Assembly (NCBI GenBank): GCA_029891345.1
Contig: CM056998.1
Coordinates: forward strand, 173,934,332 to 173,998,331
Source: Dryococelus australis
Taxonomy: Eukaryota; Arthropoda; Insecta; Phasmatodea; Phasmatidae
Direction: 5' to 3'
DNA: 64,000 nt
Made by a program: the position numbers and the translations under genes. Shown here piece by piece: positions 33,396 through 43,434 of this stretch. Below the pieces are notes generated by a model that did not search any database, was not told where the DNA came from, and was given only the letters and a program-made list of their open reading frames with translations. Positions within the stretch are counted from its first letter, which is position 1, and every line of letters begins with the position of its first letter.

Positions 33396-33609
33396 TCTCG
33401 TTGGTGATTTTCTTCTTGTGGCAAGATAAAATTAATTTATTAAATTTAGTTCAGATTGTGTTTAAAATCAAATAAAATACAAGAAAAATTTTAACACAAA
33501 TGTTATCATCAATTCAACATAAAATATGTTTAACCGCGACATAAATACCACATTGATGTTGACAGAACAGTAAGGAGGTAATTCTGTTATAATAGTACTT
33601 AATGTTATA

Positions 33610-34022
33610 GGCTGTTCATGACAAAGTGAGCACTTTTGAATTAACCTTAGAAAAAAGTCACTGCTCCTACCTGCATAAATTTTAACAGGTGCACAGTGAC
33701 ATATTTACAGTAAAGTTGGTAACGTTGGATGGAAAATAGTTCCATATCATAACGTCGAAAAATTTTTTAGAAAAAAATTTGTGTTACCTTAAATGATTAT
33801 TTTTTGCTTTGTATAATTTTTTAATGCATCGAAGTGTGAAAATGGGAAGATTTGTAAGTTATTTAGTTTTCTAGTAGTTTCACAGTTTCACTTGACCGCG
33901 CATGAATAAAGTAACGAGGCCAATGGCAACGTTAATTTTACATAAGATGGAAGAATACACAACGAGCGTACAGGTAGATCTAAATCAGGCCTTTCAAAGT
34001 GCTCATTTTACCGTGAACAGCC
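33610..34022. mobile_element. MITE copy 3
   Basis: Left end GGCTGTTCATGACAAAGTGA then GCACTTTTGAA; the complemented right end is GGCTGTTCACGGTAAAATGA then GCACTTTGAAAG. The left flank is TA (33608-33609); the right flank has changed to TG. At 413 bp it is the longest of the three copies. A short open frame across the right end is not coding. Confidence 0.85.
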
Positions 34023-34684
34023 TGCACATTAACATTAATGGCTTAACTTCATATTACATTACAGCAACATTAGTTACTGACGACTCACAGATAAAAAAAA
34101 AAAAATACTGTTGTAGTAACTTGAATTCTGTTGTTAGAACATTAGACATTTCTCTGTGAAGAATAAAACGCTTGTGAAACGTGACATTTTTACGAAATAA
34201 CCAAACAATGGTATAGATAAGGTACCTTTTCTAAGGTTGATAAGAAAATGTGAAGAAACCGCGAACAGACTACAGCTGCTCTAGCAACGCAGTGCTACAA
34301 ACGTGCTGCTATAGCGAGCAAAAACAAGCACGATATGTAATAACCATTTGTGGAAACTCCTTGCTAGTGGTCTTCGTTAACTTTCCTACCTGAAATGGAT
34401 ATGTGTAACACCCATTACTAAACATGTGTGTCTACGTTATTACTAATGTTTCATTATATGCAGTGTATTTATCACGTGGTCTCGCTTGAGAAGCGTTTTA
34501 TTTACAAAAATATTCTTTCGGACGTAACCAAAAATGAAAATAAGTCTTAAATTTGTATTAAAAATTAATTTAATGAATTGATTTTTTAATATTTCAATAT
34601 ATTCAAGCAAAATATTTTACAAAGTTACTAAAACATATGCGCGTTCTTCTTTCGTATGCAACAAAATGCGTACTGTTCAGACAA
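34023..34684. other. AT-rich intergenic DNA
   Basis: Nothing recognised. Confidence 0.5.
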
Positions 34685-34884
34685 TTTTGTTTTGGATTGG
34701 AATTAGATTGTAAAGAGGTTGTTAACGTCCCTTGGTGATACTTTGTAGGGCCGAGTGCAGTGTTTCATTAGATGCTTAGGCTACTTTTGTTTTGGATTGG
34801 AATTAGATTGTAAAGTGGTTGTTAACGTCCCTTGGTGATACTTTGTAGGGCCGAGTGCAGTGTTTCATTAGATGCTTAGGCTAC
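34685..34884. repeat. Near-perfect 100-bp tandem duplication
   Basis: TTTTGTTTTGGATTGGAATT at 34685 recurs at 34785, and the intervening 100 bases are repeated with essentially one change (GTAAAGAGGTTG versus GTAAAGTGGTTG). The event is recent, or an assembly artefact. Confidence 0.95.
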
Positions 34885-35860
34885 TTCTGTTTTAAACGCA
34901 GTTGTAAAAACTAGCGTAACAGTTCGATTCTGCGTGGACGCTGGCGATTAGTACGGGAGCGTATCACGGCTATCACATCAACTACCGTATTGTCCCGCCG
35001 AATAGGACTCAGCGTCAAAACGATAGTAAGTAGCCTTGAGCGCAAGAGGGTGGCGCCACTTTTGACATTGATGCCACAACTTTTCATGCATTTTAATTCA
35101 AGATGATGAGTTTCCATTTGTCTATTAATCACAACTTGCATGGTTTAATCTTAATCTTAACTACCTTGAAAAATGCATAGCTAATGAGAAACTTAATTCA
35201 AATGCAGTTTTAATTTTTTAAAACAAACTATACAAAAACAGCTAATTCAAATTTTATAGTTGAGCATTAAATTAAACAAAATGAGCGCAGTTGCACAGCC
35301 CTCAGACTGACGTGTTCAGTACAGACTTCCATCTACTCACGTAATGATGTTTGTACCAAGGACACCTTTCTTACAGATTTTGACATTCCTCTCTAAATTA
35401 AACCTAAATCTTGGTCTAACTGAAACCGCCGGACTCCATAATATATAATACCTTTTTGCAGCAATGTTATTTTCCTTTGGATAAATATGGCGTGAATGTT
35501 TTGCGATATTAGTGGATCCGAAGCAAAAGTTTTCATTCAATATGTTGACTAGCTATTCAATATATCTTTTGAAATCAAGAGATTTTTGGAGAGGTCTAAA
35601 ATATATAAAAACGCTAGTAATCAATAGAGAAGATTTGTTTGGCCAGCTTGCAAGAGACACATTGGTTTAGAGCTAATAATTGCTTAGATCTATACGGACA
35701 TTAATTGAGATATTTGTGTGCCAAGAATGTCCGTACAACCTTATTCAGTACAAATTCCACTTGTTTTTTCTAAAACATTTCAGCCTTCTAAGGTGATGGG
35801 CCCTTGAAGAGTTAATTAATTTGCTACGTTATCTTATACCTAAAAGATGGGATCTTTGGC
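34885..35860. other. Intergenic DNA, nothing recognised
   Basis: A somewhat GC-richer patch at 34.92-35.07 kb carries no recognisable motif. Confidence 0.45.
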
Positions 35861-35864
35861 GCTC

Positions 35865-35975
35865 TTGGAAAGAGGGGGGAGGGGGGCGACGAAGTGAGGT
35901 AGAGATGGAGCCGTGGTGGGAAAATGGAAGTACCACGAGAAAACCCATTGGACAAACGTTTTCTACGTGGCAGTG
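35865..35975 (-). mobile_element. SINE body fragment
   Basis: Minus strand reads GGGTTTTCTCGTGGTACTTC, CATTTTCCCACCACGGCTCC and ATCTCTACCTCACTTCGTCG, matching the body (not the tRNA head) of the main SINE family. Confidence 0.6.
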
Positions 35976-35990
35976 CTATGCTACAGTGTT

Positions 35991-36104
35991 GATGGTTTAT
36001 AGGTTGCACTTTCGGCTATACGTTTTGGATTTATGTTTTCCAAACTGCTGCTTCGCTTAGGCGAAACCTTGGGTAACAGGTGGACGGCGGGGGCTTTCAT
36101 AACG
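35991..36104. repeat. Direct repeat copy 1 bracketing the retroviral remnant
   Basis: GATGGTTTATAGGTTGCACT through AAACTGCTGCTTCGCTTAGGCGAAACC and AACAGGTGGACGGCGG. The same text in the same direction occurs at 40058-40187. It contains a near-palindromic TTCGCTTAGGCGAA. It may be part of an LTR or an unrelated dispersed repeat. Confidence 0.75.
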
Positions 36105-37100
36105 TTTTCCCCAGAGCGATGAAAAGATGTGTCCTCGCCTCTGGAGGGATGCAGATGGAAATTGTGGATAGTTGATAAATGTAGAAAATCACTTTGGGAG
36201 AAAGAGAAACGGCATGAAACAGTAGTGGCAATAATGTTGGCTACACTGGTAGTGGAGTGCAGGTCGTTGAACTGTAGGGGGGGGGGGGGGTGTGGGCGGG
36301 CTTTGTGCTGAACATGTACGGCAGGCTACTTAACTTAAATGTTGGCGTCGGTGAGAGACGTTGATAGATTGGAATGGGAAGATGGGCGTGAGGATATTAG
36401 CCGTTACCAAATCAGTACATTACAATTATTACATTTCAATTTGTCGTCAGCTGGAACAGAAGTATTAAAAATTCAAATGCTCTAGGCGCAAATAACATCT
36501 TCCGAAGTTGAGAACATTGAGCTTAGTTACAATGTAGTAAACATTAAAGGAGATAATTATATGAACACAAAGACAAAGAATTATATTGAATAATAAAGAC
36601 TACAATTATAATCAAAATTTTCAACTGCTATTCGTGAAAAATGAGAAACATCTTTCTTTAATTTTATTTGTAAGAAACGAATAATCACTGTAAGTATACA
36701 TATGCGAAAAAAACCATCATTTCAAAGAATTTTCAAATATTTACAATTGCACATAAAGAAAATGTTGAAAAAGTTTTTTTACAGAATTAATAATTTAACG
36801 GACTTGTGATGCTTGAAGTGTGTATTGTAATGTTTTACCAATCTGCATAATAGTGTCTCGTAACTCTGCATATATGTACATCGCTGAACTTTACATATTA
36901 AATATAACACCCGGGAACTCCTACTGTGATACTTGAAGATATATATATATATATAAATTAAGTCCGTGGTATTTTAATAATTATTTATTTATAAAACCAT
37001 TTTGCCTTGTCTTCTAAAAGACGAGGTATGACTGGAAATATATATGTGATAATACTAGACATTTTTAGTAGCACAGTCTTATAGAAATATGTGTGTAGAA
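36105..37100. other. AT-rich DNA downstream of env
   Basis: Contains a poly-G run (36279-36290) and a short (TA)n (36940-36954). If the retroviral element had a 3' LTR it would lie in this interval or at 35991-36104; no matching LTR pair was established. Confidence 0.45.
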
Positions 37101-37103
37101 TTT

Positions 37104-37862
37104 TCACAGTCCACGTGGGAACTGGTTGTTTTTACATTGAATAAGATGAGTTAGTATTTCCTGTTCTTGTAACAGCATGTTGAAAATAGGAAGTATAATG
37201 GAAAATATTAGCTGCTGAGTCAATGCCAATACTTTAGTGTGAAGTGGTGGTCCTTGTTTAAGTAGGGACATTGTGATATTATTAATTGACACCGATATCA
37301 AGTTTAAACGGTCCTCAGAGTGTGACGTCGCGTTCTGAACATTGCTTATACAGTCATTAATGTCATGGTTGTTCGTCTTGATGGAATTTTGAAGATTATT
37401 TAAGTTTCTAATAAGGAGTTCTTCATTTGAGTTGCGTTTGTTAAAGTGTCGGTTTGACAATGTGCCACAACACCACTTTAATAAATGTCCAATGAATTGT
37501 ATGCCTCTACTATAGCGTGTTTTTGGATCAATTTCTGTGATAATGTGTTTCTGTAAATTCTCAATATTGCGGGAAATTACCTTAGCGTCGTTACATAAGG
37601 AAGTAATGTTGAGTTTGCGCAAGTGTTCCACCCATGTGGGTGTGATGAAAATTGGTTCAGGTATCTGCACTGTTACATTACATACTAGCGGGATTGATTC
37701 TTCATACACAACGGCTTGTGTATGCTCCGTCCAATACACACCAGCATGTATTCGAAAGGAGGGGTTCTGTGTGGGATTGTCAGTACAGACGTGGCAGATG
37801 GAGGAAAAAAAGAATAGGAAACACAATGCAGACATATGCATAGTGGTCACCTGAAACAACAT
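37104..37862 (-). pseudogene. env: Env-like fusion glycoprotein of an errantivirus-type endogenous retrovirus, C-terminally truncated
   Basis: A 252-residue frame. There is an N-terminal hydrophobic signal (about residues 9-24) and N-glycosylation sites (NVT at 62, NIT at 85). A furin-type R-Y-S-R sits at 116-119, immediately followed by GIQFIGHLLKW and CCGT. Cleavage site plus G-x-x-F-[IV]-G-x2-x-K-x2-x-G-T is the mark of baculovirus F-like envelope proteins and gypsy-type env. Complete proteins in that family are longer and carry a transmembrane anchor; this frame stops with none, so it is truncated. TTGTTTCAG|GTG at the start resembles a 3' splice site, as expected for env made from spliced RNA; initiation would then be at Met 8 or 10, directly before the signal. 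It lies downstream of integrase remnants, the normal order. Confidence 0.82.
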
Positions 37863-38115
37863 GACGAGTAATCGTTCTTACTTTATTTTAGTTAAAATTT
37901 ACTTAGAAATCTTAGCTGTAATTGCTGTTGGTGGTTCTGTGTCACAGAATGTTGTGTGATTGGTGTGGCAGCGGCAGTGGACTATAGGGGTGGTGTGGTT
38001 ACTTGTATGGTGGTTGTAGGTGGCGATGTGGTTGGTGGTATAATAGGGGTGTTATTTTGTTGCGAATGGCAGTATTGTTTGTTTTATGTTGTAAGATTTG
38101 CCTTCGGTTTGTTCC

Positions 38116-39240
38116 TTAGGTACGTAGATTACACGTGTTTACCGTATAAAAATATTTCTGACCACATCGCTTCATTTCTAGGAAGACATTATTTGTATTT
38201 AGTGTTCTAATGATGTGGTGCTGCACCTTGTACCTAAAATATAATCCTTTTCTTCTCAGGTGGTTTCGTAACCAAGCCCAGTCTTTGTCCTTGAAGTTAC
38301 TCAGTTTGAACCTGCGGTTGAAGCGTTTTGTTTGAGTAATGTTTCTTTTGTAATGTTTGTTGCTGCTGGTTCCCTTGCATTTTGTACCCACTGCGATGTG
38401 TGTATATCCGGTTTGTCAAGCAGCATGTGAGATGACTGGGTAACATTAACTGTGTGTATCATAAATAATGTTGAAAAACCCGTGGACGTGTTAATAGTAG
38501 TGTTGTAGTTAAAAATTACATATTCCAAATATTGGTTCCAATTTTGAGGATCGGACTTGGTATATATATTGTGATCTGTTGCCTCTTCAATTTGATAATT
38601 GATTCTGTGAGTCCGTTTTTTGGGGGGAGGATTATATGCAGTGGTAAATAGTTTCTTTACTTTGAGTTCAGAAATGAGGTGTTTATAATTTTGTTTTGAA
38701 AAGAGGCGCCCTGGTCGGAATGTAACTATTTGGGGCAGCCAAATTTAAGTATATCAGATTTTATTAATTGTGTGCAAGTTGAAGCATCTATAGCTTTTAC
38801 TGAAATCGTCATAGCATACAGGGTAGCATGTTCAGTCATTACTAAAATGTACCTATTACTGGCTTTTGTAGTAGGGAGAGGGCCTTTAGCATATACAGAC
38901 CACATGGAAAATATGTTATTGGAAAAGGGAGGGGGGTAGAATAGGTTGTAATTCGCCTTCCTGTTGAGTGTGATTCCTTTGTCGGCACGCTGGCATGTTT
39001 CACATTTTTTTGATATATTGTTTAACATCTTTATCTATTGTATTCCAAATGTAAGCCTGTTTAATTTTGTCAATAATTTTTCGTATACCAAAGTGTGTAC
39101 CTCCGAATAACTCATCGGGGTGCGCCATAATGATTTCGAGTAAAAAGGCAGAGGCATCACTGTTGAATGCTGCTCCCCTATCAGTGAGTTTATTTTGTAG
39201 TGTATTTCGCCATTTGCTGTCACGCCGTATCTACAGCAAA
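38116..39240 (-). pseudogene. Gypsy-type integrase of the endogenous retrovirus, frameshifted
   Basis: Minus-strand pieces in order are as follows. A zinc-binding module spread over two frames (H..H near 39.1 kb; CETCQRADKG near 38.99 kb). A catalytic-core entry with KGPLP and NRYILVMTEHATLYAM (38.9-38.8 kb), in which the first core Asp is replaced. An HSDQGASF second-Asp block near 38.72 kb. An YVIFNYNTTINTSTGFSTLF block (38.5 kb), and a C-terminal NFKDKDWAWLRNHLRRKG block (38.3 kb). These are the standard integrase landmarks of Ty3/gypsy and errantiviruses. At least three frameshifts separate them. It is followed 250 bases later by the env frame on the same strand. Confidence 0.85.
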
Positions 39241-39444
39241 TATATGGGAGTACTACATCTGGTTCTGTAAGTGCTTGTTTATTTTTGTAATAAATGGGTT
39301 TCGTTCATACTCTCCTTGAGATGGTGATATAGTGGAGGGTACATGTTGTAATTCGAAGAAAAAGAACTTTTTATCTGATTATATTAAGTCAGTTACATTA
39401 GAGGTTATAGGCACGAAGCATGTCATATTATCTGTTGGGTGAAT
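39241..39444 (-). other. Probable pol linker upstream of integrase
   Basis: The minus strand carries partially open frames (an FFFELQHVPSTISPSQGEYE segment) compatible with the RNase H-integrase linker, but no diagnostic motif. Confidence 0.35.
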
Positions 39445-39723
39445 TTAAATTGAAACACACGCAATAGGTCTGTCACAATTACATTTTGTTATTTGTGTGT
39501 TTATGTCTGTTACCAGGGTGATGTTGATTTGATAACAGCCTGATGCGGCTTGCAATATTATGTGCAATATCATTTTTCTTCTGTGTGTTAAACATATCAC
39601 TATAATGTCCAAATTTTGGATAATGTGTTTAATGATTGTGTTTTTAACTTCATTGGTTTTCTCTATGTTATGAAATATTTGTGTTGCTAATACATTAATG
39701 ATATTATCTATTTGTGGGGCCAA
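39445..39723 (-). CDS. Unidentified open frame upstream of the integrase remnant
   Basis: 92 codons, rich in Ile and Asn. It begins MAPQIDNIINVLATQIFHNI and ends TKCNCDRPIACVSI. The first half has heptad-like hydrophobic spacing suggestive of a coiled coil. Its position, on the same strand and about 200 bases upstream of the integrase, suggests it belongs to the same retroviral remnant, but I cannot match it to gag, protease, RT or RNase H. It might be part of a second env-like piece. Function unknown. Confidence 0.3.
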   Translation of the reverse strand: MAPQIDNIINVLATQIFHNIEKTNEVKNTIIKHIIQNLDIIVICLTHRRKMILHIILQAASGCYQINITLVTDINTQITKCNCDRPIACVSI

Positions 39724-39759
39724 TTGGAAATATGGTATTAAGGGAAGTATGAGGCAATT

Positions 39760-40057
39760 AGAGTGGTTAAGTTAAAGCATGTCGTGAGGACTCACTGGAT
39801 CTCGCACCTGGGATTCTCCGCCGCAGCTGCCTGGACCGTTGACCGCGCTGTCTGGATCGCCACCACAAACTGCCTCTTCCCTGGTCCTCGTAACTCCGTT
39901 CACACATCTCACCCCAGCATGTTTGCTGTCGTAAGTGATGTGATTGGTCCCCACTGTGCTCTGTGGGAGGAGTCTTGTGGAGGTGATGTTATGCTTACTG
40001 TTGAAATCGCTGAGTTAACTGAACCCACATATTTTGTTGTCCTCAGCACATTTCTTT
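39760..40057. other. GC-richer flank of the retroviral remnant
   Basis: About 200 bases (39.78-39.98 kb) are clearly GC-richer than the AT-rich pieces on either side. Open frames on both strands lack motifs. It could be leader or LTR sequence of the same element. Confidence 0.35.
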
Positions 40058-40187
40058 GATGGTTTTATAGGTTGCAATTTCGGCTCTGTGTTTTGGATTT
40101 ATGTTTCCCAAACTGGCTGTGGCCTCGATACTGCCATTTCGCTTAGGCGAAACCTTGCGTAACAGATGAATGACGGGACTTCTATGA
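40058..40187. repeat. Direct repeat copy 2 bracketing the retroviral remnant
   Basis: GATGGTTTTATAGGTTGCAA through CATTTCGCTTAGGCGAAACC and AACAGATGAATGACGGG. It matches 35991-36104 in the same orientation with small indels; an extra GGCCTCGATACTG-type insert sits before the palindrome. Confidence 0.75.
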
Positions 40188-40496
40188 CACTGCGGCTTAC
40201 GTACTTTTCTTATATTTTACATTGTAAATGGCAGACAAAAACATTTTACAGAACCTGTAATTTTTTCGTAAACGGATATATACGCCTCGAGGTTGTTTCT
40301 CGAGAATCCGCCATCTTGCCTGTCGCAGCTCCGTGGGTATAGCAGAAATTTAGAACACGTTATATTACCATGGGTACGGAAAATGTTATACGTGTTGATA
40401 GAGGGGGGGGGGGGCTGGATTGTAACCTACACGGGAGCAGAAAAGGGTAAGATAACTGCTACGGAAATGGGTATCGTGTAGGGCCGGCTTTAACAG
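40188..40496. other. Intergenic DNA with a poly-G run
   Basis: Poly-G at 40404-40414. No gene recognised. Confidence 0.5.
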
Positions 40497-40715
40497 CGAG
40501 GTCTTCAGAGCCGATGTAGGTGACTGAGGTGAGTACGGAGCAGCGCCGGTAAGACGGGGCGGGGGAAACGAGAGATCCCCGAGAATAACCGCCGACTAAC
40601 GGCATCGTCCGGCACGATTCCCACATGCGCAAATCCGGAGTGACCTGGCCGGGGTTTGGACCCGGATGGCCTTGGTGGGAGGTAAGCAGGCTGACCGCTC
40701 AGCCACCGTGGCCCC
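40497..40715 (-). mobile_element. tRNA-derived SINE, minus orientation
   Basis: Minus-strand head GGGGGCCACGGTGGCTGAGC with box A, box B GGGTCCAAACCCCGG, then CGGATTTGCGCATGTGGGAA, TCGTGCCGGACGATGCCGTT, CGGCGCTGCTCCGTACTCAC and CATCGGCTCTGAAGACCTCG. It is the best preserved copy of the family here. Confidence 0.93.
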
Positions 40716-41887
40716 CATGCAAACCAAGATGAAATCCCATGTTCTACGATGAAAGTTCCCTTGCAATATTCTATGTCAGCCTCCTTATGTAGATTATTCT
40801 ACGAAATATTTAGAAGACTTATGGATTGTTGTACTTAGGTTGGGAAACTCGATGCTAATAGTCTGACAATTAGAGTTTGTTGCCACCAGGCTGCACTAGT
40901 GACGCAGGTGTATTCTTCGTTTCGCATGTAAATAAGTGGGATAGTTGCAATTTAAAAAAATTGAGTAAATTCTTTCGATTTGTATTTTTTAAGAACGAAC
41001 GTAAACTGTAAACTTTGTCATTCACACTATATATGGGGAAATTGAACGAATTATGACCTCAAGTTTAATATTCGGTTGTCATAATGGATTTCAACTTCCT
41101 CATTTACTATTATTAAATGTGACTAAAATATTTAAAAAATGATTGTTGATGACAGCTATATTTACTTCAATCTTAAATTCCTAACTTTATTTTTAATATA
41201 AAAAAAAACTTGTTTACGAAATCTGAATACCAGAAACAATATATTTTTACTATGCACTCTTGCAAGCAGCTTTGGAGGACGTGAATAATACTTTCAAAAT
41301 TAAATTAATACTTAATATTTTGACTCTTGCAAGAATACGTCACAATCAAAGCCAAACAAAGTTCTACATACAAATAAGTAAACAGAGGAGTTTCTCCGTT
41401 AACCGCGGACTCAAAAGCGACCTCTTTGGAACAGCAGCACACCTAGCGGCGGGAATTTTCCCTACACCAAACTCTAACATAAGGGATCTCGTTTTGTTCC
41501 CAACCTGAGTGGAGAAAACCTGAGCTGACTGCTGGCTTTTACCTTGGACGCCTCGGTAATTGGTCTCGCGCAATTTCTCGTGGAAGGTTTCCCTACAAGG
41601 TAGAAACTTTGGCAAATCAGAGAGAGGGTGGGGGTATAGCGCTTCTAGTAACGATAGTTGTCACTTAAGTTAACATTGTTTTGTGGGACAGCGATTGCTT
41701 ATCAAACAAGAGCAAAATAAATAGTAAACAAAAACAAATCAAAATCTCCGAAAATGTGATACATTATTTATAATATAACATAAGAATGTGAAATTTACGG
41801 TAAACAGCTTCATTCAATTAACACAAAAAGTAAACATTATTATAAAATAATTTGGATTTGTGCATAAACGAATGTTGCAAAATATGT
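40716..41887. other. AT-rich intergenic DNA, nothing recognised
   Basis: Open frames at 41.26-41.6 kb on both strands are short, mutually overlapping and motif-free. Confidence 0.45.
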
Positions 41888-42519
41888 GAATGAAGTCCAT
41901 TCTGGATGAACAGTTATAAATTAAAGACGGGGATAGAAAAAGGAAAATAGTATTCGGTTGAGACATTTTATTGAATGCTATTCGTAAGCAGACACAGCTC
42001 AAAAATATCCAACCATTTTTTAATGACATCCATATGACTGAACGTCTGCTCTCTGTTTGGGGGCCTGGATACACGGTAACATCGAGTATTTCAAAGATCA
42101 CTAATATAAAACTACTGAGGTTTCCCAAACACTCCCACAAAATTCCCAAAACCATCAGTTGCCACTCCCCACCACCCCTCCCACCGTAACTAACGCTCTC
42201 TAATTAAACTAAAAAATATTAAACAATACACAATGTACAACTTATACATATACATTTGTTATTTACGTCAATGTCTAAAGTGTGTTTTAATTACAAAGCA
42301 AACATCAAATTGCTTAAATTATTTTTTTGGTATATTCACAATTTCATGACGTAGTAAAATAAGTAAATTGTGACCGCAGATGAATGGATGACCATAGGCA
42401 GCATTGAAATGTGAAATATATATATATATATGTATACATATATATATAAATCCAGTTTGTTTTTATTTATCTGGGAAAAAGTAATAATACTGTTCACTTT
42501 TCTGGCTTTGTTTAATATG

Positions 42520-42572
<53 letters not shown>

Positions 42573-42803
42573 CTAGCCTGCGGGCACGACAACGGAGACG
42601 TTGAAAAGCAAAAGTCAAATCATGCGGAGGGTTCAGAGTACAAGTAAATCAAGTTCGTTCTTTATAATTACTGGTAACATTCATTTTGGTAGAAATTCTG
42701 ACAGGAATGTAATACTTGATTTCAGGTGCGAGATATTAATGAAGCTGTAGGCGGTATGTTACTTGGAAAAAGGATTAATTTATATACGTAAAGCTCATGT
42801 TTC
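41888..42803. repeat. Direct repeat copy A (left of the WAP-type gene)
   Basis: Matches 49294-50079 in the same orientation over most of its length: AATGAAGTCCATTCTGG / AATGTAGTCCACTCTGG; GTAAGCAGACACAGCTCAAA / GTAAGCAGACACCGCTCAAA; GACTGAACGTCTGC in both; ACTGTTCACTTTTCTG in both; GGAGGGTTCAGAGTACAAGT in both; ATATTAATGAAGCTGTAGGCGG / CTCTAGGCGG. Copy A alone carries a (TA)n insert near 42.42-42.44 kb and a (CT)n expansion at 42523-42569. Either a segmental duplication or two insertions of one unknown element. Confidence 0.85.
42523..42569. repeat. (CT)n microsatellite inside direct repeat copy A
   Basis: 47 bases of CT alternation. The other copy has only AAGTGTCTCTATTAG at this spot, so the expansion happened after the copies separated. 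Confidence 0.95.
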
Positions 42804-42989
42804 TCATCAACGTAACTACACGTACTTGATCTACTTGAACGCTGAACCCTCCATTTTCCGTGGCGACTTTCAGTGGCCGACTCTCTGAAGAAATTTTGTG
42901 ATACGAGATACCAAAACAGTGAAGCGATGTAATGTTGTGAGAGAATGGGGCGAGTGCCTGAGAAAATCCGCACAATGTAGTCAACGTCC

Positions 42990-43092
42990 ACTATGTTTTA
43001 CACCTAGGAGATCCGCATTCTAGTCAGTCGGGAATCGAAGCAGTTCGTCATGGTGGGAGGCAGATGTTCTAACTGCACCATCACCGATTAGG
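42990..43092 (-). mobile_element. tRNA-like SINE head, minus orientation
   Basis: Minus-strand CGGTGATGGTGCAGTTAGAA (box A-like), then CTGCCTCCCACCATGACGAA and CTTCGATTCCCGAC (box B-like). It is diverged from the main family but has the same tRNA-derived layout. Confidence 0.6.
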
Positions 43093-43388
43093 AAACAATA
43101 AACAACGATTGAATTAACTAAGTAAGAAATTTAAAAAAGGCCCGCAGACGATTATTACCGATTTTCTTGCAAGTAAGGATTGTTTAATACGTACAAGAAT
43201 TACAGCTGTATGGAAATGAAATGACATACCAAAATTGTACAGCCTACTGTAAAAATATAAATATGACAAGCAGGGAAGCATTTTTGAAAAAGGCCTTTAA
43301 AAATTGCTGCGCATAACTACGTATAGAGATTCACAAGGAGTTACCGCCACTTTCAAAACTTATTCCATAAGTCATTTGGAGAAAATTA

Positions 43389-43390
<2 letters not shown>
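43093..43390. other. AT-rich intergenic DNA
   Basis: Nothing recognised. Confidence 0.5.

Positions 43391-43434
<44 letters not shown>
43391..43434. repeat. (TA)n(TG)n compound microsatellite
   Basis: About 32 bases of TA followed by 12 of TG. Confidence 0.95.

Noticed and set aside
41260-41615. Overlapping 82- and 83-codon frames on opposite strands
   Set aside because: No motif, no promoter or splice context, and mutual overlap; not supported as genes.
41780-41812. A fourth MITE end (ATTTACGGTAAACAGC)
   Set aside because: It only partly matches the GGCTGTTCACGGTAAA end and has no partner end or TA-flanked structure nearby.
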